From Deltaproteobacteria bacterium UBA6106 (GTDB lineage: Bacteria > Desulfobacterota > Syntrophorhabdia > Syntrophorhabdales > Syntrophorhabdaceae), in NCBI GenBank assembly GCA_002428485.1, contig DIWM01000023.1, positions 1 through 64,000 of the forward strand: a DNA stretch of 64,000 nt. Direction: 5' to 3'. Below the pieces are notes generated by a model, which ran no database searches, had not been told where the DNA came from, and saw only the letters and a list, made by a program, of their open reading frames with translations. Every line of letters begins with the position of its first letter. Position 1 is the stretch's first letter. This document shows, in pieces, positions 16,424 through 25,072 of the stretch. Both the position numbers and the translations under genes were made by a program.

Positions 16424-17074
16424 ATGTCAGACCCTTTGAATATATTGAAGACAGTATTTCTCAGCTACTGGTACATCTTTCTCCTGTTCGTTATTTTTAT
16501 CATCTTCATAAACTTCCTTAAGTCAAGACGCTTTAAGGGCTGGTCAGGGGAAAAGGCCACATCTGTCAGTCTGAACCTCAATCTTGATCTTGAGGTATAC
16601 AGAATTTTCAACGATATCATTATCCCTGACACTGGCGGTTCCACACAGATAGACCATGTGGTGCTCTCAAGGTACGGTATCTTTGTGATAGAAGTAAAGA
16701 ATTACAGTGGGTGGATATTTGGAAAAGAAAAAGATCCTCAATGGACACAGGTAATCCACAAGACCAAAAACCGCTTCCAGAATCCCCTACGACAAAATTA
16801 CAGGCACATTAAAGCATTGTCTGACTTTCTGAAGCTTGAAGAAATATATTTCTACTCGGTGGTCTTTTTTATAGGCGATTCTGTGTTCAAAACAAAGATG
16901 CCTTCAAATGTCATCAACAATAACCTGTCAGGGTATATAGAAAGTTTCAGGGCACCTATTCTATCGCTCGGCAAGTTAGAACGCGCTGTTGAATCCCTGC
17001 ATAAACTGAAGGACAATCCTTTAATCAGCAAAAAAGACCATATAGAAACCCTCAAGCAAAAACATACCCGGTGA
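16424..17074 (+). CDS. Membrane-anchored NERD-domain protein
   Basis: 216 aa. An N-terminal membrane helix (residues ~10-32, VFLSYWYIFLLFVIFIIFI) precedes a NERD (nuclease-related) domain: KGWSGEKATS, then TQIDHVVLSRYGIFVIEVKNYSGWI with the Asp and Glu-x-Lys of the PD-(D/E)xK-like core, and QNPLRQNYRHIKAL. NERD proteins are found on plasmids and in defence regions and are thought to process nucleic acids. AGAAGGAT precedes the ATG at good spacing. It lies alone between the HD-GYP sensor and a transposase element. Confidence 0.87.
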   Translation: MSDPLNILKTVFLSYWYIFLLFVIFIIFINFLKSRRFKGWSGEKATSVSLNLNLDLEVYRIFNDIIIPDTGGSTQIDHVVLSRYGIFVIEVKNYSGWIFGKEKDPQWTQVIHKTKNRFQNPLRQNYRHIKALSDFLKLEEIYFYSVVFFIGDSVFKTKMPSNVINNNLSGYIESFRAPILSLGKLERAVESLHKLKDNPLISKKDHIETLKQKHTR

Positions 17075-17493
17075 TGTCATGAAAACAATGGTCAATATGA
17101 CGCCGAATGAATTTGCAAAACAAAGCCACAAGAAGGTGGCTTGAAGGCCGGAAAACTAACATTATGGCATGACCAGTTTTTGGGGAGCGGTCACAGGAGC
17201 GGTCAATATTTGTATATAATTTGTATATAAAAAGGGGATGCATTCGCCATGAACTAACCCGCAGTTTCTAGAAAGATAAGTACTTGTAACTGTAGATGAT
17301 ACAAATAGAGTAAGTTAACGAAGTTAACTACGTCCCCTATCCCAGGTTTGGGGATCTGCCGCGTGATGCTGTGCCCTCCCCTCTTTACGATCAAGCGCCT
17401 CGACGGCGGGGGTACGGGGTTGAGCCATATGATCTCGCCATCCAGGTCATCATCCATCTCATCAACGGAGCCTTGGGGTCAGGTCTTTTATTA
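17075..17493. other. Intergenic remnants
   Basis: No intact gene. It contains a 21-codon frame (17079-17144, MKTMVNMTPNEFAKQSHKKV) without a ribosome-binding site, a GTTAAC-GAA-GTTAAC inverted repeat near 17313-17327, the 122-bp ERCC4-gene fragment at 17345-17466, and the left end of the REP-2 element at 17475. Confidence 0.5.
17345..17466 (-). pseudogene. Fragment of ERCC4-type nuclease gene (copy of 23791-23912)
   Basis: 122 bp matching 23791-23912 essentially base for base. It encodes residues ~13-52 of the nuclease gene at 23.9 kb (DEMDDDLDGEIIWLNPVPPP onward to RQIPKP). It stops 9 bp before the REP-2 element, so it looks like a duplicated scrap left at a rearrangement site. Confidence 0.8.
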
Positions 17494-18421
17494 TCAGTTT
17501 TTATCGTTTTCATGATTCCGGATGACATTACTCACTGTTGTATAATGGATACCAAGAAAGTCGGCAACCTCCTTCAGGGTATATCCGTATTGGATGCAGG
17601 CATCATAGATAACGTTATTTCGTTCCTGCTTCTGTTGTTGTATATTGTCTGTAAAGAGGTGTTCTAAAGAAGGTCTGCCGGCAAATCGCTGCGACCGAGG
17701 GATTTCGTGTAACGCATCATACTTTCCAAGGATCCTTTTGCATCGTTCAATAAACTCCTTCTCCCCGAGAAAAATTTGTCCTTTTACATTCTTCCAGAGC
17801 GTAGTATCATGGATACCCTTCATCACAAAATCTTTAAATAACCTGTGGGCACGCCTTTTCTGATCACTGAACTGTCCGAGCACCCAGTCGGTTGTGAGAT
17901 ACTCTGGCTGCTTTTCCTTTCCTGTCATTGCGTTATAGCTGCTCCATCTCCAGAGATCAGGGGTTTCAACTATTTTTGCCCGTACGGGATTAAGGAGCAC
18001 ATACCTGCAGAGTTGAAGAAGATAGCTGTCCTTATCGACGATGATCGCCTTGAATCTGCCCTGGAGAATATGCCCCGTTTTCTTGTACTGCCAGTTATAT
18101 TTCTGGGTGTAGACGCCGTTGAGATGCTTCATGCCGCGGGAAAGGTTCCCTTCTGGGGTCTCGATCACCAGGTGGTAATGGTTGTCCATCAGACAGTAGC
18201 CATGGCATATCCAGTGATACCGTGTGACGGTTTTCCCCAGGAGATCAAGAAAATACATCCTGTCTATATCGTTCCTGAATATCTTCCGCTTGGCATTCCC
18301 GCGGGAGGTAACATGGTAAAGGGCGCCGGGGTATTCGATACGGAGGGGGCGTGCCATAGGGGTAGGATACCAAGAAAGATATGGGAAAGCAAGAAAAACT
18401 TATAATAAAAGACCTGACCCC
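17475..18421 (-). mobile_element. REP-2 bounded transposase element
   Basis: The left end GGGGTCAGGTCTTTTATTAT (17475) and the inverted right end ATAATAAAAGACCTGACCCC (18402-18421) enclose one transposase gene. The right end sits directly in the coding sequence of an AbiEi-like gene, which it truncates. Confidence 0.8.
17494..18357 (-). CDS. REP-associated Y1 tyrosine transposase (RAYT, IS200-like fold)
   Basis: 287 aa. The N-terminal half is the Y1 transposase fold: MARPLRIEYPGALYHVTSRG, then CLMDNHYHLVIETP with the HxH metal motif, then LNPVRAKIV. The likely catalytic Tyr is in the LQLCRYVLLNPV helix or just after it. The C-terminal part carries a DnaA-like/HTH region (YTLKEVADFLGIHYTTVSNVI). 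RAYTs mobilise REP sequences; the matching REP-2 sequences lie at both ends here and alone at 13.3 and 38.05 kb. The gene appears intact. Confidence 0.92.
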   Translation of the reverse strand: MARPLRIEYPGALYHVTSRGNAKRKIFRNDIDRMYFLDLLGKTVTRYHWICHGYCLMDNHYHLVIETPEGNLSRGMKHLNGVYTQKYNWQYKKTGHILQGRFKAIIVDKDSYLLQLCRYVLLNPVRAKIVETPDLWRWSSYNAMTGKEKQPEYLTTDWVLGQFSDQKRRAHRLFKDFVMKGIHDTTLWKNVKGQIFLGEKEFIERCKRILGKYDALHEIPRSQRFAGRPSLEHLFTDNIQQQKQERNNVIYDACIQYGYTLKEVADFLGIHYTTVSNVIRNHENDKN

Positions 18422-19028
18422 ATTGGTTCGAGCCAAGCGGTATTGCGGCACGGAGCGCCTCACAATCTCCCAGGCCCAGCGTCTCCATAATAAATCCGAG
18501 ACGTTTGGCAACTGCCGAGTTGCCGATTCTTGCAGCGTAATCTCTCAGCTTTGTCTCATTCAAATCTTTCCGGAAACCCTTCATTGCCTTTGCTATTTCA
18601 CTCACTCCACCAGCATACTGCGGAAGGTCCAGTCCATCTATTATCGTTTTCTCTTTGTCGGTGACTCTGAACGGGGTCTCATCTATCCGGTCCTTTAAGA
18701 CGCCGAACATCTTTTCCGGTTTCAACGAGATTATCCTGTAGGCTACTCCCAGCACATCGCCTGGTTGACGGCGCACCGGATGGTCGGTTGCCACAAATAC
18801 TGTCCGGGGGAGCTGTTCCGTCATACCGTGGTGATTGAGAGCCGACCAATAAGAGATTACTGCCGGAGATACAAGCTCCATGGCCACAACAAACTCATGC
18901 AACTGGGGCGAGCGGTCCTCGCCTGAAGAGAGGGGGATTACAGCAAACCTCCCCCGGCGGAGGAAATCTGTCCCCCGCTCATGTTCCGATCTCAGCAAAG
19001 CTCTCAAGGAATTGGGTTGTCCGCTCAC
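18422..19028 (-). pseudogene. AbiEi-family antitoxin remnant (type IV TA), truncated at both ends
   Basis: The frame encodes AbiEi family hallmarks: ELVSPAVISYWSALNHHGMT, TVFVATDHPVRR, TPFRVTDKEKTIIDGLDLP, YAGGVSEIAKAMKGF and AVAKRLGFIMETLGLG. The N-terminal winged-helix is incomplete; an overlapping frame further right encodes TTQFLESFAEIGT, suggesting a frameshift near 18980. The 3' end is cut by the REP-2 element at 18421, which supplies foreign codons after AAIPLGSNQ. The nucleotidyltransferase toxin AbiEii is missing. This is a dead remnant of an abortive-infection pair. Confidence 0.82.
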
Positions 19029-19140
19029 CTGAAGTGGAATTCACCGGTGTCCCTTTCCATTGGCCAATAATACAACTCGTAATCGATAACGGTTTCCGAT
19101 AATTATATACTTGAAATTGGAGTAAAATTGGGAGGACAAT

Positions 19141-19221
19141 ATGGATATAGGGACCGAAACAAGGAGGAGCCAATCTTGGACAACCATCACGAGAGGACTG
19201 GTAACCTTAATGCAGAAATAA
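19141..19221 (+). CDS. Possible 26-aa peptide with strong ribosome-binding site
   Basis: The frame MDIGTETRRSQSWTTITRGL followed by VTLMQK begins 5 bp after GGGAGG (19130-19135), the best initiation site in this stretch. It ends 44 bp before the start chosen for the secreted hydrolase-like protein. No homology is recognised. It could be a leader peptide or the remnant of a larger gene. Confidence 0.3.
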   Translation: MDIGTETRRSQSWTTITRGLVTLMQK

Positions 19222-19265
19222 CGATGTCTGGTCGCTACAGGTGTCACGAAACGGATGTACGCTCC

Positions 19266-21395
19266 ATGATCCGCAGCAAATTCATATTTCTTGTAATTGT
19301 CACGCTTCTGGTTTCCATTCCCAGCGCAACCCGTGCCGATTGCTGGGCGGTTTATTCCGAAAAATACCGGAACGTGTATTACCGTGCGAGCGGGATCAGC
19401 CTGCCCCATCGCGCAGGCAACTTCGCAACCATGGGACAGTGCCAATCGGCCCTGAATTCAATGCGTTCCGACCCGGTCTACCGTTATGATACCGGACTGG
19501 GCGAGACCCGTTGCGAGTGCTCCTCTCCTTCCTATTCCGCACATTCCAGAGGATCTTTTGAGCAGCAGTTGACAACCACAATCGTCACACTGTTTCTCAA
19601 CTCTTTGCTGAACGGATTTCAAACCGACCCCGGTCCTGCGGGAGAAGCCCAGCGGCAGGCACTGCAAAAAAAATGGGACAAAGAAGAGGAAGAAAGACGT
19701 GTGGCCGAGAAAAAACGGCTTGAATCGGTTTTTGTCAGCGCCCAGGCCGGAGCGCTTAATCTCTTGGGGAACCGCCCTGGATCCGGGACATCGCCGTCCG
19801 GACCAACGTCCGGAAACGGTGTAGCTACTGGTGATGGTCTTAAGCCCGGGGGTAATTCCTTTTTCGGATTGGGTGGAGGATCAGGCTCAGGTGCAAACAC
19901 CGGGCCCACGAATGATCCAATGGTAGTTGATTTGCGGGACCTGCGGCGCGCCTCCTATTTTGTCCAGACAGTCGAAACCGCATCGACGGAAGACGTGCCG
20001 TTGCTTATCGATGAGGCCCTCAAGGCCGCAAATGGTGCCCCGACATCGCTCGGTAGCATTCCGCCCGGCGCAGCTATCCCCGATATAGACCAAAGGGGCC
20101 TTTTGGCGTTCCAGCAGGTCAATATCGATTATGCCAGGGCCCATGACCTTCAGACAAAATGTACTAATGACTTAAAGGCTGCACAGCAGCGCCGGGAGTC
20201 CGCTCACCGTAGTGCCGAGACCTACAGAGCTGAGTTGGAAAAGATGATGGCGGGCAAAACCGATGCGGCTTCGCTCAGAAAAAAACAGGAACTGCTGGCC
20301 GAGATCGATGCAGCACTCAAAGCCGAGGATAAGGCATGGCTCAATACCAAAACCCGCCTTGCCGCGGCGCAAGACCAAGTCTACAAAATGAAGGAGGAAT
20401 CGGTGCGTGTCCTTCGGGCGCTAGCCACAGGCAAGGAACCGGCCAAATTCCATCCGCCTATTGCGAGTCTTCCGGCCCTGAAAGAGGAAACCTGGCTGGA
20501 GATGCAGAAACGCATGATGGAGGAACGTGGGAAACTCGATAAGCAAACAAACAAACTGCAAAAGGAACTCGCTTCTTTCGTGCCACCCCTCAAAAAAACT
20601 GAGCGGGTACATGAAGGCGTTATTCTGGGCACCTTTGCCACCGATGAGAAGGCGAAAAAGATGGAGGAGGACGGTGTCAGTTGTTTTAACGGGAAGACGT
20701 ACGCCGCCATGAACCAGGCGGCTGAACAGGCGCGCAAAGAAGGCAAAAATGTGGTCGGCGCAATGGTGGTTTCATTCGGTACTCCCGAGCAGAACAAGAA
20801 TCCATTTGATCCCTTCAAATACGAAAAAAAAGAGGCAGGACGGGTGGGTGGGGATCATTGGACAGCGGGCGAGGTATCACTTGCCACACCCCAAGGTCAA
20901 AAAACCATGGAAAGGCTTGCCGGAAAGGAGTTCGACCGGCTGGTTGCCCACAGCAACGGCGCGTCCGTCGCCGAGGCGCTCATCCGAAATAACGTCATAA
21001 AAGTGAACGAGTTGAACGTCGTGGGCGGCGACCGGTCGTTGCTGAATGGACATGCATACCAGCGGTTGTTGGATTCGGGGAAGGTCAAACGGGTAGTCGT
21101 CTGGGTCAACCTTAACGACCCTGTGCCGGGGTTGACAAGTTTGGATCAGGCGAAACTGAGCGAGCGCAGCATGGATGCCGCAATACATTTGACAAAGAAA
21201 ATCACCGGCGACCTGGCAGGCGGCGATGTGCGCGTCGAGTATCACTATATGTGGGGCACTGATTACCGGAATACGGGCAAGGCTCTTGGGTACTCGTTTA
21301 ATGCACATCCTCTTGAATCCTCCTATTATCCTGGCATAGCCAATGAACTGGGTGTCAAATATGTTCTCCCCGAGCGGGTCCTTAATGAGAAATAA
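19266..21395 (+). CDS. Secreted hydrolase-like protein with Ser nucleophile-elbow motif
   Basis: About 709 aa from the start that exposes a signal peptide (MIRSKFIFLVIVTLLVSIPS, cleaved near TRADC). A Cys-containing N-terminal region follows (DCWAVYSEKYRNVYYRASG, GQCQSALNSM, TRCECSSPS). Next come a Gly/Ser/Pro-rich linker (~residues 170-215), a long helical stretch with coiled-coil character (~280-450), and a C-terminal alpha/beta region with FDRLVAHSNGASVAEALI, the G/H-x-S/N-x-G elbow of alpha/beta hydrolases in the form AHSNGA. No named family is recognised. A lipase-like or effector role is inference. It overlaps the following TPR gene by 11 bp, so the two are probably co-translated. Confidence 0.65.
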   Translation: MIRSKFIFLVIVTLLVSIPSATRADCWAVYSEKYRNVYYRASGISLPHRAGNFATMGQCQSALNSMRSDPVYRYDTGLGETRCECSSPSYSAHSRGSFEQQLTTTIVTLFLNSLLNGFQTDPGPAGEAQRQALQKKWDKEEEERRVAEKKRLESVFVSAQAGALNLLGNRPGSGTSPSGPTSGNGVATGDGLKPGGNSFFGLGGGSGSGANTGPTNDPMVVDLRDLRRASYFVQTVETASTEDVPLLIDEALKAANGAPTSLGSIPPGAAIPDIDQRGLLAFQQVNIDYARAHDLQTKCTNDLKAAQQRRESAHRSAETYRAELEKMMAGKTDAASLRKKQELLAEIDAALKAEDKAWLNTKTRLAAAQDQVYKMKEESVRVLRALATGKEPAKFHPPIASLPALKEETWLEMQKRMMEERGKLDKQTNKLQKELASFVPPLKKTERVHEGVILGTFATDEKAKKMEEDGVSCFNGKTYAAMNQAAEQARKEGKNVVGAMVVSFGTPEQNKNPFDPFKYEKKEAGRVGGDHWTAGEVSLATPQGQKTMERLAGKEFDRLVAHSNGASVAEALIRNNVIKVNELNVVGGDRSLLNGHAYQRLLDSGKVKRVVVWVNLNDPVPGLTSLDQAKLSERSMDAAIHLTKKITGDLAGGDVRVEYHYMWGTDYRNTGKALGYSFNAHPLESSYYPGIANELGVKYVLPERVLNEK

Positions 21396-23463
21396 TCACG
21401 GTTTGCAAAAACTTTTTCGAAAGGAGCCATGTATACAAAAGTCTGTTTTCCCCGGGCTTAAACCAGTCTTGATCCTCTTCGGCAGTATTCTGCTGGCGCT
21501 CGCCGGGGCTAGCCTGCTGGCGGCCCACGAGATGCCATCCCCGGAGGCCCGTCAACTTCTGGCCGAGGGCCAATCCATTATGGAGAGTGCTTCCTCTGGT
21601 ATGAGCTTTCAACTGGCATTGCGGAAGTTCGAAAAGGCACGCGACCTCTCACCTCTATGGCCCGAAGTCCACTACTATCTGGGGGTTACCCAGAACGCCG
21701 CCGGAATTCACAAGGAAGCAATCCAATCCTTCAGCCGCTATCTCGAACTGGCTCCAAAGGCAAGGGACGCGGAAATCGTGCGGGAACTGATACATCAGAT
21801 TGAAGCTAAACAGCAAAACACACTGAGCTCGGTCCCAGGTACATTTGCCGGGACCGGCGCAGGCGATCAGGCTGTTCTTGGCAATGAGGCCCTGCATCGG
21901 CAAAAGTACGAGCAGGCGGTCAGCCATTACCTCAAGGCGTTGGAGGTTAACCCGGCTGATTTCCGATCTGCTTACAACCTGGGTATCTGCTATGCCAATC
22001 TCGGCAAGACACCGCTCGCTATCGATATGTTCCGGAAGGCAGTTGGGGTCAACCCGGCCTACTACCTCGCCTATAACGATCTCGGTAACGCCTACAGCAA
22101 GCTCGGTCGTTATCTGGAGGCGCTCGACGCGTACGCGAAAGCCAGCGCAGCCAAACCGGACTATGCGCCTGCCTACCATAACACCGCGCTTGTCTATACC
22201 CAACAGGGAAAACATGAAGTAGCGATCCCTTTTTACCGCAAAGCCGTGGCAGCGGATCCTCGTTACGTCGAGGCCCTCAATAATCTCGGTGCTTCATACA
22301 GCGCGCTCAAGCAATATGATGAAGCAATCCGCCAATTTCGGGTGGCCCTGAAAATAAACCCCGAACACGTATTCGCAAATTTCAACCTGGGTGACGATCT
22401 CGTCAAGACTAACCAATATCACGAAGCAATCCCATACCTTGAAAAGGCCTTGTACAAAAACCCGAAATACGCCCAGGCCTGCTTCTCTCTGGGCCTTGCA
22501 CATCTGGGACTGAAGCACTATGATGAGGCCATTAACTGGTACCGCAAGGCCATCGATCTCAATCCGAACTATGGTGACGCCTACTACAATCTCGGCGTAG
22601 TATACGTTGAATCGGGGCACCCGGCAGAGGCGATCCCTCATTACCAGAAGGCCGCCGCTATTAATCCGAACGATGTCACCTCGCTTAACAATCTGGGCTC
22701 CGTCTACATAACCCTCGGCAAATTTGCGGAAGCACGTGAGGTACTTGTCAAGGCAGTGGCCGTCAATCCACGGCATGACAAGGCAAACTATAACCTGGGC
22801 TACGCGCTGCGTTCTTTAGGTCAAACACAGCAGGCAATCTCCTATTATGAGAAGGCAGTCCAGTTCAATCCCCAATACGCCGACGCCCTTTACGAACTGG
22901 GGTCCATCAATATGGAGGCTGAAAAAACCGAGCGGGCGATCCAGTATTTCCAGAAGGCGGTTGTGGCCAACCCCCGCCACGCCGAGGGATACCACAATCT
23001 GGGCATTTGCTATGAAAACCTCGGGCAGTTGCAGAAGGCAATCGGTTTCTACGAAAAGGCGGCCTCATTAAGCAACGATCCCGCAGAGAGTTACTTCGCG
23101 CTCGGTTTAGCCTACACTGCTGCGGGGGAGAAACAAAAGGCCATGGCAAGTCACGAAAGGGCGATTTCAGCCTACCAGCGGAAGGTCAAAAAAGATCCGG
23201 ACAACGCTGAACTGCTCAACAGGATGAGTGGCACTTACTATTCGCTCGGCCAATACCGGGAGGCTATTTCCCTTCTGGAACGATCCGTTAAGCTGAAGCA
23301 GGACTATGCCGATGCGTACGTTGGACTGGGGGCTTGCTATATCGGTCTCAAACAGTATGACCGCGCCAGGGAAGCTCTGCTCAAAGGCAAGACCTTTCAC
23401 CGGTCACAGAAAAACGCTGCCGGTATTATGGAGGCGGATGAGTATCTGAAGAAAATCCCGTGA
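21385..23463 (+). CDS. Membrane-anchored TPR-repeat protein
   Basis: About 692 aa. A short basic N-terminus is followed by one hydrophobic helix (VLILFGSILLALAGASLLAA) and then about 16 tetratricopeptide repeats to the C-terminus, with units such as AYNDLGNAYSKLGRYLEALD and AYHNTALVYTQQGKHEVAIP. TPR arrays are protein-binding scaffolds. The start overlaps the end of the upstream secreted protein (ATG 8 bp before its TAA), so the two form an operon and possibly a complex at the periplasmic face. An in-frame ATG eight codons upstream is an alternative start. No enzymatic domain is present. Confidence 0.85.
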   Translation: MRNNHGLQKLFRKEPCIQKSVFPGLKPVLILFGSILLALAGASLLAAHEMPSPEARQLLAEGQSIMESASSGMSFQLALRKFEKARDLSPLWPEVHYYLGVTQNAAGIHKEAIQSFSRYLELAPKARDAEIVRELIHQIEAKQQNTLSSVPGTFAGTGAGDQAVLGNEALHRQKYEQAVSHYLKALEVNPADFRSAYNLGICYANLGKTPLAIDMFRKAVGVNPAYYLAYNDLGNAYSKLGRYLEALDAYAKASAAKPDYAPAYHNTALVYTQQGKHEVAIPFYRKAVAADPRYVEALNNLGASYSALKQYDEAIRQFRVALKINPEHVFANFNLGDDLVKTNQYHEAIPYLEKALYKNPKYAQACFSLGLAHLGLKHYDEAINWYRKAIDLNPNYGDAYYNLGVVYVESGHPAEAIPHYQKAAAINPNDVTSLNNLGSVYITLGKFAEAREVLVKAVAVNPRHDKANYNLGYALRSLGQTQQAISYYEKAVQFNPQYADALYELGSINMEAEKTERAIQYFQKAVVANPRHAEGYHNLGICYENLGQLQKAIGFYEKAASLSNDPAESYFALGLAYTAAGEKQKAMASHERAISAYQRKVKKDPDNAELLNRMSGTYYSLGQYREAISLLERSVKLKQDYADAYVGLGACYIGLKQYDRAREALLKGKTFHRSQKNAAGIMEADEYLKKIP

Positions 23464-23536
23464 ACTAAGGCGAAGACAAGGACTGAGACGTCTTTAATAT
23501 TACAATTGGCACCAGTACTGAATAAATGAAACAACG

Positions 23537-23942
23537 TCCTCGCCTCTATGAGGAGCGCCTTCCAGCGGCAACGGGGCAGCTTCTCGCACATCCTGAAGAA
23601 CCGCACCCGGTGCTGCATAACGGTCGCAACGATGTCGGGAAGCGTCTTTCTCTCCAGCGCAAGCATGCCCTCCATCCTCTCCACGCTGTAGTCCCCTGCC
23701 CCAAGCTTCTGTCTTCTCTCTCCCCCGATCCAGTTCGGGAAGCTACTGAGATCGAGTGGGTCCCTCTCCCGTGTATCCACAAAAACCACCGGTTTGGGGA
23801 TCTGCCGCGTGATGCTGTGCCCTCCCCTCTTTACGATCAAGCGCCTCGACGGCGGGGGTACGGGGTTGAGCCATATGATCTCGCCATCCAGGTCATCATC
23901 CATCTCATCAACAACGCTTTTGAACACATCCCTCTTATCCAT
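23537..23942 (-). pseudogene. ERCC4-type nuclease gene, 3'-truncated
   Basis: The N-terminal ~135 residues are a clear ERCC4 (XPF-like) nuclease domain: VFVDTRERDPLDLSSFPNW, LGAGDYSVERMEGMLALERK, the GDYxV..ERK pattern holding the catalytic Asp, Glu, Arg and Lys. Family resemblance ends at KALLIEAR (about position 23537); the frame then runs on through unrelated DNA to 23397, overlapping the end of the TPR gene. The product would lack the C-terminal part of the domain and is probably inactive. Residues ~13-52 are duplicated at 17345-17466. Its ATG is preceded by a G-rich stretch that could serve as ribosome-binding site. Confidence 0.78.
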
Positions 23943-24019
23943 CCCATACCCCCGTCATTATTCGTTTTTTCATATAATTATTATAGTAGAAGCTGCTGAC
24001 AGCAGGGTGTCATACTAGT

Positions 24020-24056
24020 TAAATGTGAAAGGTGAAATGTGAAAGGTTACGGCAAG
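24020..24056. repeat. Short GAAAGGTGAAA array
   Basis: AAATGTGAAAGGTGAAATGT and GAAAGG, the inverse of the (CCTTTCA)n arrays at 40428 and 42988. It is preceded by CTGACAGCAGGGTGTCATAC (23995-24014), which also precedes the array at 40.1 kb (CTGACAACGGGGTGTCATAC). The two form a shared module. Confidence 0.6.
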
Positions 24057-24152
24057 AGAAACTAATGAGACAACCCTTTGTCGCTCGCCTCCATGCCTAT
24101 GCATGACTCGAGCACACAAAAGATACAGATCTGTGTTCTTTAATCAACAAAG

Positions 24153-24746
24153 CTACCTACATCCCTCATCCTTACTTTTCAGCTTAAGAGAAAGCTGTTC
24201 TTTCTTGAATGCGATCTTTTCCCTTTGCAGCCGGACTTTAAGCTTAAGCTGTTTCTCTCTTTGCTTTCCTTTATCCACCATGAGTTTTTTCCAGGAACTG
24301 AATCGATATTTTTTGAATTTAAGCAGCTCTTCGCGCAATCGCAGCCTTTCTGCTTTCAGGTCGATCTCTTTTCTTTTTAATGCAAGATTCTCGTTCTTCT
24401 GGCTCAGGTACTCCCCGACCAAAAAGTCCACTATCTTTTTGTAAAAGCCATCCCTCACGCTATATTCTTCAGAAACCTCACCCGTTGGGCTTGCCAGTAT
24501 CGACTCAAGGGTAAAACTTCCATCGCCATCCTTTCCAATGGGTTTGTATAGACTATCCTCCTTGTATTTTTTATTCAAATACCGTTTTATAGCCCTGTTC
24601 CTGATCTTCCTGACAATGGGAGCGACCTCCTCTAATGTTTGCGGATCACGTTCAAGTATTTCCAGCCAGGCCTGCTGAAAACCATCTTCGTGCTGCCCGA
24701 AGAAAGGCTGCAGATAGTTATTTATCTCCTGTTCATTCAATCTCAT
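24153..24746 (-). CDS. Hypothetical protein with charged coiled-coil C-terminus
   Basis: 197 aa from the ATG that follows AAAGGAAA at good spacing. The first ~90 residues (MRLNEQEINNYLQPFFGQHE, then KIRNRAIKRYLNKKYKED) look like a compact helical domain and loosely recall sigma-factor region 2-like or phage regulatory proteins. Residues ~115-197 are an uninterrupted, very Lys/Glu/Leu-rich helix. No cysteines, signal peptide or catalytic motif is seen. It stands alone between repeat-rich gaps. Function unknown. Confidence 0.7.
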   Translation of the reverse strand: MRLNEQEINNYLQPFFGQHEDGFQQAWLEILERDPQTLEEVAPIVRKIRNRAIKRYLNKKYKEDSLYKPIGKDGDGSFTLESILASPTGEVSEEYSVRDGFYKKIVDFLVGEYLSQKNENLALKRKEIDLKAERLRLREELLKFKKYRFSSWKKLMVDKGKQREKQLKLKVRLQREKIAFKKEQLSLKLKSKDEGCR

Positions 24747-25072
24747 AATAATTTCCTTTCCGGATTCACCCGATAGAAATGTACCTGCCTTTCTCATATT
24801 TTTATCGATTAGCAGATGACAATTGACATTTGAAGATGCGACCCCGCTCGATGTTTGGACAGCCTTACCGACAGAGCTGATCCCATGTTCGATGCATCCC
24901 CTTATACTACAATATGCTACGTATTCGACGCTGCCAAGGGAAGGAAAATTATTCTGTTATTAGTCGGATTACAATGCCTGATAGCAGAGGGTTCTCAAGA
25001 TTTGTCAAATGTCAAGGGCTGACCCCAATTGGTCCCTGTCAAATGTCAAGGGCTGACCCCAATTGGTCCTCC
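24747..25072. other. Intergenic region with a 34-bp tandem duplication
   Basis: No gene is seen. The only structure is the tandem pair described at 25004-25069, directly abutting the 3' end of the SDR gene. Confidence 0.5.
25004..25069. repeat. Two tandem copies of a 32-bp repeat
   Basis: GTCAAATGTCAAGGGCTGAC followed by CCCAATTGGTCC occurs at 25004-25035 and again at 25038-25069, identical and separated by CT. Each unit contains the palindrome CCAATTGG. The GGGCTGACCCC core resembles the other REP families here but no cognate transposase was found. It lies 4 bp past the SDR stop on the convergent side. Confidence 0.8.

Noticed and set aside
19041..19445. 134-codon minus-strand frame
   Set aside because: Overlaps the start of the secreted hydrolase-like gene and the AbiEi remnant, with no motif or ribosome-binding site.
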